Of a DNA stretch of 64,000 nt, positions 51,939-61,162 are shown in pieces. Position numbers and translations under genes: made by a program. Every line of letters begins with the position of its first letter. The first letter of the stretch is position 1. The notes beneath the pieces were generated by a model. The model saw only the letters and a list, made by a program, of their open reading frames with translations. It searched no databases and had not been told where the DNA came from. The DNA comes from JACDAS01 sp046262415 (GTDB taxonomy: Bacteria; Actinomycetota; Thermoleophilia; Gaiellales; Gaiellaceae): assembly GCA_046262415.1 (NCBI GenBank), contig JBHEMU010000146.1, positions 62,001 through 126,000 on the forward strand, in the 5' to 3' direction.

Positions 51939-53027
51939 TCACTCACTCACAACCGCCGTCAAGGCCTCGGCGATCCGGTCGACGTCGCCCTCGGTCAGGC
52001 GGGAGTGGAAGGGGAGGGCGAGCGCGCGCTCGAACGACCGGTCGGCGCCCGGGAAGCTCCCCTCGGCCCGATAGGCGGCGAGCCGGTGCAGGGCGTAGGT
52101 GCCGATCTGGGCCTCGATCCCGGCTTCCCGGAGGGAGGCGAGCACCTCGTCGCGACGATCGACGCGGACGACGTACGCCTGCCACCCGTGCGTGTCGCCC
52201 TCGGAGGCGGCCGGGGTCTCGACGACGCCCCGCAGACGCTCCTCGTACGCGGCGGCGAGGGAGGTACGGGCTGCGAGCAGCTCCCGCAGCCGCCGGAGCT
52301 GCGTGGTGCCGATCGCGCAGAGGACGTCGGCGAGCCGGTAGTTGAGGCCGGGCGAGGCGATGTCGAACGGGCCGTGCGGCTCGATCCCGTGGTGTCGCAG
52401 CCGCCGGATGCCGTCGGCAAGCTCCCCGTTGCCGGTCGTGACGGCGCCTCCCTCGCCCGTGGTGACGATCTTGCGCGGGTGGAAGGACAGGCAGCCCATC
52501 ACGCCCAGCCCGCCGCAGGGCATCCCGCGCCAGCGGGCGCCGAGGGCGCCGGCGGCGTCCTCCACGAGGTGCACGTCCGGAGGCACCGCGTTCTGGAGCT
52601 CGTCCCAGTCGAGCGGCCGCCCGAAGAGGTGGACGGCGAGCACGGCGCGCGTTCGCGGCGTGACGGCGTCGTACACGCGCCCGAGGTCGAGGTTCATCGT
52701 CTCGAGATCGACGTCGACGAGGACGGGGCGGGCGCCGGCGTGGACGACCACGTTCGCAGTCGCCGGGAACGTGTACGCCGGGACGATCACCTCGTCGCCC
52801 TCGCCGATCCCGAGCGCGAGCAGGGCCAGGTGGAGCGCCGCCGTCCCGGAGGACACGGCGAGGGCGTGCTCGACGCCGCACGCCCGTGCCAGCTCGGCCT
52901 CGAACTCGGGCACCTTCGGGCCCATGGTCAGCTGGCCGCTCTCGAGCACCTCCGCGACCGCGGCCGCCTCGTCGGCGCCGACGTCCGGCCAGGCTAGGCG
53001 GATGCGAGCGCCCGCGTCCTGTACCAC
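51939..53027 (-). CDS. DegT/DnrJ/EryC1/StrS family aminotransferase
   Basis: The 362-residue protein starts [20 protein letters not shown] and [36 protein letters not shown] and [14 protein letters not shown] bind PLP, and [14 protein letters not shown] carries the Schiff-base lysine, like the sugar 4-aminotransferases of the PglE/RfbE type. The start is the GTG at 53027, overlapping the SDR gene upstream by 34 bp. The pair SDR plus DegT is repeated in this operon (47556 and 49878), suggesting two amino-sugar branches. Confidence 0.9.
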   Translation of the reverse strand: MVQDAGARIRLAWPDVGADEAAAVAEVLESGQLTMGPKVPEFEAELARACGVEHALAVSSGTAALHLALLALGIGEGDEVIVPAYTFPATANVVVHAGARPVLVDVDLETMNLDLGRVYDAVTPRTRAVLAVHLFGRPLDWDELQNAVPPDVHLVEDAAGALGARWRGMPCGGLGVMGCLSFHPRKIVTTGEGGAVTTGNGELADGIRRLRHHGIEPHGPFDIASPGLNYRLADVLCAIGTTQLRRLRELLAARTSLAAAYEERLRGVVETPAASEGDTHGWQAYVVRVDRRDEVLASLREAGIEAQIGTYALHRLAAYRAEGSFPGADRSFERALALPFHSRLTEGDVDRIAEALTAVVSE

Positions 53028-53965
53028 GCGATCGTCCTCGCGAGGCCCTCGTCGAGCTCGACCTTGGCCTCGAAGCCGAGCAGCTCGCGGGCCTTCTCGA
53101 CGTTCGGGATGCGCAGCTCGACGTCGGCGTAGTGGAGCGGCTCGAAGACGATCTCGCCGGACGCGCCGGCCAGTCGCTTGATCCGGTGGGCCAGGTCGAA
53201 GATCGTCACGGCCGAGCGGGCGTTGCCGACGTTGAAGGTCTGCCCGACGGCCTCCGGCCGCTCCAGGCAGAGGAGGAGCGCCTCGACCATGTCGTCCACG
53301 TAGAGCCACGCGCGGATCTGCGACCCGTCGCCGTGGATGGTGAGGTCGCGCCCCGCGAGCGCCGCCTCGATGAACGCGCGGATCGCGCCGCCGCCGATCT
53401 GCTCGGGGCCGAACACGTTGAAGGGACGCACAGTCACGGTCGGCAGCCGCAGCTCGTCGTGGTATGCATGCGCCAGGTGCTCGCCGGCGAGCTTCGAGAC
53501 GGCGTAGGTCCACCGGGCCTCGCCGACCGAGCCGGTCGTCGTGACGTGTCCCTCGCGGACGTTGTACGCGTGCGTTCCGAACACCTCGCTGGTCGAGAAC
53601 TCGATCAGCCGCTCGACCGTGTCCTTCGTGGCCAGCGCCGCCTCGAGCACGTTGTAGGTGCCGATCAGGTTCACCCGCATCGTGCGAACCGGGCTCTCGA
53701 GCACGGTGTCGACGCCGGCGATCGCGGCGCAGTGGACGATGTGCGTCGCCCCCCGCGCGAGCTCGACGAGCAGGTCAGCGTCGAGGACGTCGCCCTGGTG
53801 GAAGGTCAGGTTCGGGTGCGCGGCGAGGTCGGACTCCGTGAGCGCGTCGCGGTGAAGGTTGTCGAGGACGACGATCTCGTTCCCGTCCACCAGCCGGCGT
53901 GCCAGCGTGGTGCCGATGAAGCCCGCGCCGCCGGTGATGAAGATGCGCTTGCCGGAGAGGGGCAC
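52994..53965 (-). CDS. NAD-dependent epimerase/dehydratase (extended SDR)
   Basis: The 323 residues begin [20 protein letters not shown], with [13 protein letters not shown] as the catalytic serine region, [15 protein letters not shown] as the Tyr-Lys pair, and [19 protein letters not shown]. It acts on a nucleotide sugar and probably makes the keto sugar used by the DegT gene that overlaps it. The GTG at 53965 lies eight bases after a TAGACT box and is the first gene of the leftward operon. The open frame that continues to 54796 is antisense to other genes and is not protein-like. Confidence 0.88.
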   Translation of the reverse strand: MPLSGKRIFITGGAGFIGTTLARRLVDGNEIVVLDNLHRDALTESDLAAHPNLTFHQGDVLDADLLVELARGATHIVHCAAIAGVDTVLESPVRTMRVNLIGTYNVLEAALATKDTVERLIEFSTSEVFGTHAYNVREGHVTTTGSVGEARWTYAVSKLAGEHLAHAYHDELRLPTVTVRPFNVFGPEQIGGGAIRAFIEAALAGRDLTIHGDGSQIRAWLYVDDMVEALLLCLERPEAVGQTFNVGNARSAVTIFDLAHRIKRLAGASGEIVFEPLHYADVELRIPNVEKARELLGFEAKVELDEGLARTIAWYRTRALASA

Positions 53966-53973
53966 GGACGGCG

Positions 53974-54009
53974 AGTCTAGCCGCGGCCCCGGGGAAGCGG
54001 CGCTACCGT
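53974..54009. promoter_or_regulatory. Divergent leaderless -10 boxes (TAGACT / TACCGT)
   Basis: TAGACT on the minus strand (53974-53979) is eight bases from the GTG at 53965. TACCGT on the plus strand (54004-54009) is seven bases from the GTG at 54017. They begin the two main units on either side. Confidence 0.5.
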
Positions 54010-54016
54010 GGGGGTC

Positions 54017-54412
54017 GTGAAGCTCGCAGGCGTCGCGATCGCCTTGCTGCTGCTCGTGCTCGCCCCCGCCTGCGCCGGGGCGGGCAGCGCGAAGGACATC
54101 TCGATCGCATTGCGCATCACCGTCTGGCCCAAGGGTCGCGGCACGGAGCCCTCCTACGTCTGGACGCTTCGCTGCAATCCGCTCGGCGGCACGCTCCCGC
54201 ACGGCAACCGCGCCTGCTTCCGGCTCGCCACCGACCGCGATCCGTTCGCACCCGTGCCGAAGGACGCGGGGTGCGCGCAGGTGTACGGCGGCCCGGCGAT
54301 CGCGTTCGTGCGGGGACGCCTCCGCGGTCGAGCCGTGAAGCAGTTCTTCGAACGGACGGACGGCTGCCAGATCGCGCGGTGGGAGCGCGTGGCGTACCTC
54401 TTTCCGACGTAG
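54017..54412 (+). CDS. Secreted subtilisin-inhibitor-like (SSI) protein
   Basis: The 131 residues begin with a signal peptide, [20 protein letters not shown], followed by a domain like the Streptomyces subtilisin inhibitor family: [21 protein letters not shown], with core [17 protein letters not shown], then [25 protein letters not shown] and DGCQIARW. Four cysteines in the mature part match the two disulfides of SSI. It would block serine proteases outside the cell or act as a structural relative. GTG 54017 is preferred over 54008 because it fits both the TACCGT spacing and the signal peptide. It precedes an ATP-grasp gene by 10 bp. Confidence 0.8.
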   Translation: MKLAGVAIALLLLVLAPACAGAGSAKDISIALRITVWPKGRGTEPSYVWTLRCNPLGGTLPHGNRACFRLATDRDPFAPVPKDAGCAQVYGGPAIAFVRGRLRGRAVKQFFERTDGCQIARWERVAYLFPT

Positions 54413-54415
54413 CAT
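54410..54415 (+). promoter_or_regulatory. -10 box TAGCAT (leaderless start)
   Basis: TAGCAT overlaps the stop of the SSI gene and is seven bases from the GTG at 54423, so the ATP-grasp operon can start its own leaderless message. Confidence 0.5.
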
Positions 54416-54422
54416 CGCCGGC

Positions 54423-55631
54423 GTGAAGACGGTCCTGTTCGTCGGCGCGGGCCGGCACCAGCGGCGCGCGGTCGAGCGCGCGCGGGAGCTCGGCTTCCGC
54501 GTCGCCGCGGTCGACCGCAATCCCGACGCGCCCGGCCTGGAGGAGGCGGACGTCGGTGCCGTGATCGACTTCACCGACGTCACGCGAGTGGCCGAGTTCG
54601 GCGAGCAAGCGGGCGCCGACGGGGTGCTCACCGTCTCGGCCGACCGCGCCGTCCCGGTCGTCGCCGCCGTGGCGGAGGCGCTCGGCCTGCCCGGCATCGG
54701 CTCCCCGACGGCCCACCTGATGACGCACAAGGTGGCGATGCGCCGAAGGCTCGGGGAGATCGGCGTCCCGCAGCCGAGGTTCGCCGCCGTGCGCAACCTC
54801 CAGGAGGGGCGAGCCGCGCTCGAAACGGTCGGCCTGCCGGCGGTGCTGAAGCCGGCCGACTCGGGTGGGCAGCGCGGGGTATTCCGGCTCGACTCCCCTG
54901 ACGACCTCGAGCTGCACCTCTACGCCGCGCTGGCCGAGTCGTCGACGGAGGAGGCGATCGTCGAAAGCTTCCACGAGGGCACCGAGCTGAACGGCCTCGT
55001 CGTCGCCAGGGACGGCCGCGCCGAGCTGCTGTCGCTCTCCGACCGGCTCAGGCCTCCGGGCATCGGCTTCGGCGTCGGCTGGATCCACGTCTTTCCGTCC
55101 ACGCTCGCGGGCTACCCCCTGGAGCGCGCCGAGCGGGAGGCCGTTCGCGCCGTGCGGGCGCTCGGCCTGCGCGACGGGATCGCCTTCCCCCAGCTGATCG
55201 TCTCGCCGAGCGGTGACGTGCGCATCGTCGAGGTCGCCGCCCGCATCCCCGGCGGGCAGATGGCCGACCTGGCGCGACACGCGGTCGGGGTCGACCTGGT
55301 CGAGGTGGCGCTGTGCCAGGCGCTCGGGGAGCAGGTCTCGGACTCGCTGGCTCGGCCCCAGCGCCACCAGCCGCTCGCGATCCGCTTCCTGACCGCGTCG
55401 CCCGGCCCCCTGCCGACGGGGAAGGTTCTGAGCGTCGACGGACTCGAGCGCGTGCTGGCCTATCCGGGCGTCGTCCAGGCAGACGTGTTCCTGACGCCCG
55501 GCGAGACGATCCGGCCCGTGCGGCTCGACGGCGACCGGCGCGGCTACGTGATCGCCGTGGGGACGACGAACCTCGAGGCACTCGAGCGGGCGGAGCGGGC
55601 GGCACGCCTCCTGCGTGTGGAGGTCGCGTGA
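54423..55631 (+). CDS. ATP-grasp ligase
   Basis: The 402-residue protein begins [20 protein letters not shown], a biotin-carboxylase-like first domain. [20 protein letters not shown] carries the ATP-binding lysine and the flexible loop, and [21 protein letters not shown] has the metal-binding acidic residues (EVAAR, where many members have EINPR). The end, from [20 protein letters not shown], is the extra C-terminal domain of amino-acid ligases such as BacD-type L-amino-acid ligases. It would form an amide between an amino acid and an amine. The gene overlaps the deacetylase gene by GTGA. Confidence 0.85.
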   Translation: MKTVLFVGAGRHQRRAVERARELGFRVAAVDRNPDAPGLEEADVGAVIDFTDVTRVAEFGEQAGADGVLTVSADRAVPVVAAVAEALGLPGIGSPTAHLMTHKVAMRRRLGEIGVPQPRFAAVRNLQEGRAALETVGLPAVLKPADSGGQRGVFRLDSPDDLELHLYAALAESSTEEAIVESFHEGTELNGLVVARDGRAELLSLSDRLRPPGIGFGVGWIHVFPSTLAGYPLERAEREAVRAVRALGLRDGIAFPQLIVSPSGDVRIVEVAARIPGGQMADLARHAVGVDLVEVALCQALGEQVSDSLARPQRHQPLAIRFLTASPGPLPTGKVLSVDGLERVLAYPGVVQADVFLTPGETIRPVRLDGDRRGYVIAVGTTNLEALERAERAARLLRVEVA

Positions 55632-56269
55632 GCTGCGCGTTCGAGCTCTCGCACTACCGGGAGCTGCTCGACGCGGCACGGGCGGGCGGCTATCGGTTCG
55701 CGTGGTTCGACGGCGACCCACAGGAGGGCGACCTGCTGCTCCGCCACGACGTCGACCTCTCGCTTGACGCGGCGCTCCGAATGGCGGCTGCCGAGGCGGA
55801 CGCCGGCGCGCAGGCGACGTACTTCCTGATGACGGGCAGCGTCTTCTACAACCTCGCCTCGAGCGAGGGTGCTGCGGCGATCGCACGGCTGCGCCGGCTC
55901 GGGCACCGCGTCGGCCTGCACGCGATCTACCCCGAGGCGCAGCTCGACGACCGCTTCGACCCCGTCGTTGCCTGGCACAACCCCGACCCCGAGTACATGA
56001 GCGCGCCAGTCGACGGGGCGGCGAACGTGATGGAGCCACGCTTCTTCTCCCCCGAGACGTACCGGTCCGACTCGAACCAGCGCTGGAGGCACGGCTGCCC
56101 GCACGACGACCTCGCCGCCCGTGGCTTCCCGTGGCTGCAGCTGCTCATCCACCCCGAGATCTGGGCCTACCCCGGTGCGACCATGCGGGAGACGATGCTG
56201 GCGATGCTGGACGCGGAGCGGGACCGTCGGCTCGAGCAGCTCGCCGCCGACCGGATCGACCTCGCGTGA
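55628..56269 (+). CDS. Polysaccharide deacetylase-like protein (WbmS-type)
   Basis: The 213 residues contain LLLRHDVDLSLDAALRMAA, whose HDVD motif matches the metal site of NodB-like enzymes, ATYFLMTGSVFYNLASSEG as the next strand, and LRRLGHRVGLHAIYPEAQ. LLIHPEIWAYPG closes the barrel. It resembles the gene at 36181 in plan but is shorter. It lies between two ATP-grasp genes with 4-bp overlaps on both sides. A deacetylase that frees an amine for an ATP-grasp ligase to acylate would make sense, but this is an inference. Confidence 0.78.
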   Translation: MSCAFELSHYRELLDAARAGGYRFAWFDGDPQEGDLLLRHDVDLSLDAALRMAAAEADAGAQATYFLMTGSVFYNLASSEGAAAIARLRRLGHRVGLHAIYPEAQLDDRFDPVVAWHNPDPEYMSAPVDGAANVMEPRFFSPETYRSDSNQRWRHGCPHDDLAARGFPWLQLLIHPEIWAYPGATMRETMLAMLDAERDRRLEQLAADRIDLA

Positions 56270-57294
56270 GGCCGCTGACGGTCCTCGTCTCGGCCTGCGG
56301 CGCGCCGGGAACGGCCGCGCTGCTGCGGGCCCTGCGCTCGAACGGCGAGCGCGACGTCCGCCTGGTCGGCACGGACATGGGCGAGCTGGCGATCGGCCGC
56401 CATCTCTGCGACGTGTTCGAGCGCGTCCCGGCTGGGTCCGACCCCGGCTTCCCGGACGCCGTGCTCGCAGTCTGCCGGCGCGAGGGCGTGGACGCGATCC
56501 TGCCGCAGTCCTCCTTCGACCTCCAGGGGCTCGCGGCTGCGAAGGATCGCTTCGAGGGCATCGCCGTCCTCGTCTCCGCGCCGGAGACGATCCGGCGCTC
56601 GAACGACAAGGCGGAGAGTTACGCGCTCCTGCACCGCATCGGCGTGCCGGCGCCGCGCTTCCTGCGGGTCAACGGCGCGCGGGAGGTCGCGGCCGCCGCG
56701 GCGGAGCTCGGCTACCCCGGGCGTCCGGTCTGCTTCAAGCCGGTGTTCTCGTCGGGCTCCCGCGGCTTTCGCGTCCTCGACCCGACCGTCGACCGCGCGC
56801 ACCAGCTCCTGCACGAGCGGCCGGGCTCGGTGGCGATGCGGCTCGAGGAGGCGGTGGAGCTGCTGCCGCCCGAGGGCGGCCCCGACCTGCTCGTGATGGA
56901 GCTCGCGACGGGGAAGGAGCGGACGATCGACGGCATCGCCGACGGGAAGCGGATCCTGCTCGGCCATCCGAAGACGCGCGAGGCGATGCGCGCGGGCCTC
57001 GCGATGTACTTCGAGACCCTCGACGACCCCGGGTTGATGGAGCTGGCCGGCCGCATCGTCGCCGAGCTCGAGATCGAGCACTTCTTCAACATCCAGCTCG
57101 TCGGGGACCACGTGATCGAGATCAACCCGCGGATCTCGACGATCGTCTACCAGGAGGACCTGAACCTCCCCTACCTGGGCGTCAAGCACGCGCTCGGCGA
57201 GGTCTCCCCGGAGGAGCTGGCCGCTTTCGCCGCGCGTGCGCGGCCGACCCGGCGGGCGCTGCGGTACTTCGACCAGGTCGAGTGGGACGAGTAG
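56266..57294 (+). CDS. ATP-grasp enzyme (carbamoyl-phosphate-synthase-like domain)
   Basis: The 342-residue protein begins LTVLVSACGAPGTAALLRAL, with ADGKRILLGHPKTREAMRAG in the ATP-grasp core. RPVCFKPVFSSGSRGFRVLD has the ATP-binding lysine and the serine/glycine loop, and GDHVIEINPRISTIVYQEDLN has the metal-binding EINPR. It is close to CarB-like and PylC-like ATP-grasp proteins, which activate carboxylates. The GTG at 56266 overlaps the deacetylase stop. It is the third ATP-grasp gene in 9 kb, which suggests that several amide bonds are made in the glycan or its precursors. Confidence 0.85.
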   Translation: MRPLTVLVSACGAPGTAALLRALRSNGERDVRLVGTDMGELAIGRHLCDVFERVPAGSDPGFPDAVLAVCRREGVDAILPQSSFDLQGLAAAKDRFEGIAVLVSAPETIRRSNDKAESYALLHRIGVPAPRFLRVNGAREVAAAAAELGYPGRPVCFKPVFSSGSRGFRVLDPTVDRAHQLLHERPGSVAMRLEEAVELLPPEGGPDLLVMELATGKERTIDGIADGKRILLGHPKTREAMRAGLAMYFETLDDPGLMELAGRIVAELEIEHFFNIQLVGDHVIEINPRISTIVYQEDLNLPYLGVKHALGEVSPEELAAFAARARPTRRALRYFDQVEWDE

Positions 57295-57357
57295 CGATGT
57301 GGACGAACCGTGACGGTCACGGCACCGCCGGCCGCACCTGCGCGCGCTCTCGCTCGC

Positions 57358-57379
57358 TAGGCTCGCCGCGGGGAGGAGG
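57358..57379 (+). promoter_or_regulatory. -10 box TAGGCT and strong ribosome site before a glycosyltransferase
   Basis: TAGGCT (57358-57363) is followed by GGAGGAGG (57372-57379), which is six bases before the GTG at 57386. This is one of the few glycan genes here with a normal ribosome site. Confidence 0.5.
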
Positions 57380-57385
57380 TCGGGC

Positions 57386-58336
57386 GTGCCTGACCAGGGC
57401 CCGGCCTCGCTGAGGGTCGTCCACACCCCCCTGAACGTCGCCGGCATCCCCTGGACGAACGTCCAGGCGCTCCGCCGCCGGGGCGTCGACGCGAAGCTCG
57501 TCGTCGTCGAGCGGCAGCGCATGCACCCCGAGGCCGACGTCGACCTCGCCCGCGGTCCCGGCCTCTGGGGGCAGGTGCGGGCCCAGTGGCCGGCCTTCGC
57601 GCGCCTGCTGCCGCGAACCGACGTCTTCCACTTCTACTTCGGCTGGACGCTGCTGCCGAAGTTCCTCCAGTTCCCGCTGCTGAGGGCCACGCGCAGGAAG
57701 TCCGTCTTCCACTTCCTCGGCTCGGACATCCGCGGCAAGACGGAGGCGCAGCTTGCCTACCGCCACCGCGCCGACGCCTGCATCGTCGGCTCGCACGACG
57801 CGATCCGCTGGGTGCCGGAGGCCCACGTGGTGCCGCCGGGGATCGACCTGAGCGAGGTCGCCCCCGCCCCCACGCCGTCTCGCGAGCGGCCGCTCGTCGT
57901 GCACGCGCCCTCCAGTCGCCTCCGCAAGGGGACGGATCACGTCATCGCGGCCTGCGAGGGGCTGCCCCTCGACCTGGAGATCGTCGAGGGCCTCCACCAC
58001 GACGCCGCCCTCGAGCGCTACGCGGCCGCGGACATCGTCGTCGACCAGCTGAACGCCGGCTGGTACGGGATCTTCGCGATCGAGGCGATGGCCCTCGGCA
58101 AGCCGGTGCTCACGTTCCTGCACGAGGAGGCCGTCGCCCGCGCCGAGACGGCGTTCGGCACGCCGGTCCCCGTGGTCTCGGTCACCGCGCAGACGCTGGG
58201 CGAGCGGCTGGCCGAGCTCGCGGCAGACCCCGGCGAGCGGCGGCGCGTCGGGGCGGCGAGCCGGGCCTACGTCGAGCGGGTCCACGACGCGGACGTGATC
58301 GCCGGACGCCTCCTGGACATCTACTCTCGGCTCTGA
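57386..58336 (+). CDS. Glycosyltransferase family 4-like
   Basis: The 316-residue protein begins LRVVHTPLNVAGIPWTNVQA. TDVFHFYFGWTLLPKFL and KSVFHFLGSDIRGKTEAQ form the acceptor half. The C-terminal half has LVVHAPSSRLRKGTDHVIAA and the donor region IVVDQLNAGWYGIFAIEAMA, a GT4-like motif in which the first glutamate of EX7E is not obvious. It is short for the family. The TGA overlaps the ATG of the reductase gene by one base. It probably transfers a sugar, but its donor chemistry could differ. Confidence 0.8.
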   Translation: MPDQGPASLRVVHTPLNVAGIPWTNVQALRRRGVDAKLVVVERQRMHPEADVDLARGPGLWGQVRAQWPAFARLLPRTDVFHFYFGWTLLPKFLQFPLLRATRRKSVFHFLGSDIRGKTEAQLAYRHRADACIVGSHDAIRWVPEAHVVPPGIDLSEVAPAPTPSRERPLVVHAPSSRLRKGTDHVIAACEGLPLDLEIVEGLHHDAALERYAAADIVVDQLNAGWYGIFAIEAMALGKPVLTFLHEEAVARAETAFGTPVPVVSVTAQTLGERLAELAADPGERRRVGAASRAYVERVHDADVIAGRLLDIYSRL

Positions 58337-59187
58337 TGCGGCTCCTCGTCACCGGCGGCTCCGGCTACGTCGGCTCGGAGGTGCTCGCCGCTGCCCGCGA
58401 GCGGGGCTGGGACGCGACCGGGACCTACCGCACGCGCGCTGCCCACGGGCTCGTCCAGCTCGACGTCCGCGATGCCGTCGCCGTGCGCGCCGCCGTCGCC
58501 GCCGCGAGGCCGGACGTGGTCGTCCACACCGCCTACGTGCAGGAGGGGCCCGAGGCGCGGGAGACGATCGTCGACGGCACGGCGAACGTCGCCCGTGCCG
58601 CCCAGACCGCCCGCGCCCGCCTCATCCACCTCTCCACCGACCTCGTCTTCTGCGGACGGTGCCGCCCCGCCTACGCCGAGGCGGACGACCCCTGCCCGGT
58701 GAACGCGTACGGCCGTGCGAAGGCCGACGCCGAGCTGGCGGTGGCGGCCCTGACCGTCGACTCGGCCGTCGTGCGCACCTCGCTCGTCTACGGCGGGAGG
58801 ACGCCGGGGCACCACGAGCGGCTCGTCTTCGACGCGCTGCGGAGGCGACGCCCGATCGCCTTCTTCTCCGACGAGCTGCGTTCCCCGGTCGCGGCCGGCG
58901 ATCTGGCCGCCGCGCTCCTCGCACTCTGCCGGCGGCGCACGCTCGACCTGCCTCGCGGGCGCATCCACCTCGGCGGTGCCGACACGGTCAGCCGGTACGA
59001 GCTCGCCGTGCTCCTGGCCGAGGCCTACGGTCTCGATCCCGCGCGCCTGCGGGTGGCGACCAGCGCGGACTCGGGCGTCCAGCGGCCCCTCAACTGCGCC
59101 CTGGACTCGGGCCACGCCCGGCGCCAGCTGCGGCTCCGCCTGCGCGGAGCCCGGCGCGTCCTGCGACCCGGGAGCCTGGTGGGATGA
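58336..59187 (+). CDS. RmlD-like NAD(P)-dependent sugar reductase (SDR)
   Basis: The 283 residues start RLLVTGGSGYVGSEVLAAAR. DVVVHTAYVQEGPEA, IHLSTDLVFCGRCRPAYAEA and NAYGRAKADAELAV give the Ser/Thr-Asp and Tyr-Lys elements of dTDP-4-dehydrorhamnose reductase. RTSLVYGGRTPGHHERLVF and IHLGGADTVSRYELAVLLAE fit the same family. The protein would reduce or epimerise a keto sugar. ATG 58336 overlaps the stop before it. The frame reaching back to 57586 is a shadow of the glycosyltransferase gene. Confidence 0.83.
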   Translation: MRLLVTGGSGYVGSEVLAAARERGWDATGTYRTRAAHGLVQLDVRDAVAVRAAVAAARPDVVVHTAYVQEGPEARETIVDGTANVARAAQTARARLIHLSTDLVFCGRCRPAYAEADDPCPVNAYGRAKADAELAVAALTVDSAVVRTSLVYGGRTPGHHERLVFDALRRRRPIAFFSDELRSPVAAGDLAAALLALCRRRTLDLPRGRIHLGGADTVSRYELAVLLAEAYGLDPARLRVATSADSGVQRPLNCALDSGHARRQLRLRLRGARRVLRPGSLVG

Positions 59188-59726
59188 GGCACGCCGCGCT
59201 CCTCCTCGCGATGTGCGTGCTCCTCGCCGGGTGCGGCGGCGACGAAGCCGCGCAGAGGGTCACGACCTCGACCCCCGGCGGCCCACCTCCCTTCCAGCTT
59301 CGCTCCGAGGCCGGCACGCAGACGGCGATTCAGGGCTCGAGCTGCGTCGCCTCGCCGCAGGACGGCGGCATCTTCGGTGACGTCTGCGTCGACACGATCA
59401 GGCCCCGTGCCGTGCTGCTGAGCGTCATCCGCCCGGGCGAGACGGTCACGATCTCGATGCCGGGCGCGCGCCTCGCCGCCGCCGAGGCGAGGGTCCACCC
59501 GCTCGACTGCTCCGAACGCGTCCTGCGGAAGCTCCAGCTTCAGCCCGGGGAGACCCTGTGGCCGGTGACGCTGCCGGCGGGCGCCTACGAGGTCTCCCTC
59601 TTCGGACGGTTCAGGGCCGACAACGGCTCGAGCGGCGACTCGAGCGCCGTCGCCGGCCTGCTCGTCAGCGCGACCGACGAGCTGGAGCTCCTCGACGCCG
59701 GCGACCGCGCCGCTCCCTGTCACTGA
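59184..59726 (+). CDS. Lipoprotein of unknown function
   Basis: The 180-residue protein starts RHAALLLAMCVLLAGCGGDE, a lipoprotein signal with the lipobox LLAGC, so the mature protein is anchored on the outside of the membrane by Cys17. The mature part is a beta-rich domain with four further cysteines (SSCVAS, GDVCVD, PLDCSER and APCH at the end), suggesting two disulfides. No family is recognised. It lies between the reductase and the flippase gene with 4-bp and 1-bp overlaps, so it may help handle the glycan outside. Confidence 0.75.
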   Translation: MRHAALLLAMCVLLAGCGGDEAAQRVTTSTPGGPPPFQLRSEAGTQTAIQGSSCVASPQDGGIFGDVCVDTIRPRAVLLSVIRPGETVTISMPGARLAAAEARVHPLDCSERVLRKLQLQPGETLWPVTLPAGAYEVSLFGRFRADNGSSGDSSAVAGLLVSATDELELLDAGDRAAPCH

Positions 59727-61162
59727 TGCTCGGCGGCCAGCTGCGCCGGCTCGCGAAGCACTCGGTGATCTACGGGATCGGCGGTCTCGTCTCGCGGATC
59801 CTCGCCGTCTGCCTCCTGCCGCTGTACACCCGCTACCTGACGAAGAGCGACTACGGGGCGATCGAAACCCTCTTCGCCCTCTCCGCCGTGCTGGCGATCG
59901 TGCTGCGCGGAGGCATCTCCAGCGCCTTCTTCCGCTTCTACTTCGACTCGCCGGAGCCGGCGCGGCGGCTCGTCGTCGTGCGCACCGCCTTCTGGTTCAC
60001 GATGACGGCGGCGAGCGCCGGCCTCGCACTAGGGCTCGTACTCGCCGGCCATGTGTCCGAGGCGCTCTTCGGCACGGGCGACCACGCGAACCTGGTACGC
60101 GCGGCCTTCGTCGGCTTCTGGGCGCAGATGAACTACGAGCAGGTCGCGGCGCTCTTCCGCGTCGAGGAGCGCTCCGTCGCCTTCGTCTGCTCGATCCTCG
60201 CCAACCTGATCGTCACGGTGGCGGCGACCGTTCTCCTCGTGGTCGTGCTCGACAAGGGTGCGATCGGCGTGATCGTCGGAAGCTTCGTGGGCACGCTGAC
60301 GGTGTACGCGGTCCTGCTCGCGTACCGCCGCGAGCAGCTCGGCCTGCAGTTCGACCGCGGCCTGCTGCGCGAGATGAACCGGTTCGGCCTGCCGCTGATC
60401 CCCTCCGCCCTCGCGCTCTGGGCGACGAACTTCAGCGACCGTTTCTTCCTCGTCAAACTCGTGGACGCCGCCGAGGTCGGCCTCTACTCGATCGGCGTGC
60501 GGATCGCGTCGGCCCTCGTGCTCCTCCTGACCGCCTTCCGCACCGCGTGGCCTGCGTTCGCGTACTCGATCTCCGACGACGGCGAGGCTCGCCGCACCTA
60601 CGGCTTCGTGCTCACGTACCTGCTCTACGCCTGCTCGTGGGTGGCGCTCGGGCTGAGCCTCCTCTCGCCCTGGCTCGTGCGGCTGCTGACGACCCCCGAG
60701 TTCTACGAGGCCTCCCGCGTCGTCGCCCCGCTTTCCTTCGCCGCGGTCGCCTTCGCCGGCTACATCGTCATGGCGATCGGCGTCGGACGCGCCCGCCGCA
60801 CGCAGTTCAACTGGGTCGTCACGGGCGCGGCGGCAGTGCTCAACGTCGCCCTGAACCTGATCCTGATCCCGCCGTACGGGATGATGGGGGCCGCGGTCGC
60901 CACCGTCGCGGCCTACGCGCTCATGTTCGCCGGCATGACGTGGCAGGCGCAGCGGATCTACCCCGTGCCCTACCAGTGGCGTCGCGTCGTCACCGCCGTC
61001 GGCGCGGCGGTCGCGCTCACCCTCGCGGGCAAGCTGCTCGAGGTGCCGCTCGCGATCGCGATCGCGCTGACCGCCGCGTATCCGGTGGTGCTGGCGCCGC
61101 TCGGCTTCTACCTGCCGGCGGAGCGGGCGCGCCTGCGCCGGCTCGTCCCCGGATCAGGCTGA
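59726..61162 (+). CDS. Polysaccharide flippase of the Wzx/MOP superfamily (second)
   Basis: The 478 residues form about 12-14 membrane segments. Typical parts are KHSVIYGIGGLVSRILAVCL with LLPLYTRYLTKSDYG in the N-terminus, ATNFSDRFFLVKLVDAAEVG mid-protein, and VALNLILIPPYGMMGAAVAT near the end. It would flip a lipid-linked oligosaccharide. The ATG at 59726 shares one base with the lipoprotein stop. It overlaps the convergent AAA+ ATPase gene by 9 bp. It is the second MOP flippase in the window, besides the ABC exporter. Confidence 0.9.
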   Translation: MLGGQLRRLAKHSVIYGIGGLVSRILAVCLLPLYTRYLTKSDYGAIETLFALSAVLAIVLRGGISSAFFRFYFDSPEPARRLVVVRTAFWFTMTAASAGLALGLVLAGHVSEALFGTGDHANLVRAAFVGFWAQMNYEQVAALFRVEERSVAFVCSILANLIVTVAATVLLVVVLDKGAIGVIVGSFVGTLTVYAVLLAYRREQLGLQFDRGLLREMNRFGLPLIPSALALWATNFSDRFFLVKLVDAAEVGLYSIGVRIASALVLLLTAFRTAWPAFAYSISDDGEARRTYGFVLTYLLYACSWVALGLSLLSPWLVRLLTTPEFYEASRVVAPLSFAAVAFAGYIVMAIGVGRARRTQFNWVVTGAAAVLNVALNLILIPPYGMMGAAVATVAAYALMFAGMTWQAQRIYPVPYQWRRVVTAVGAAVALTLAGKLLEVPLAIAIALTAAYPVVLAPLGFYLPAERARLRRLVPGSG

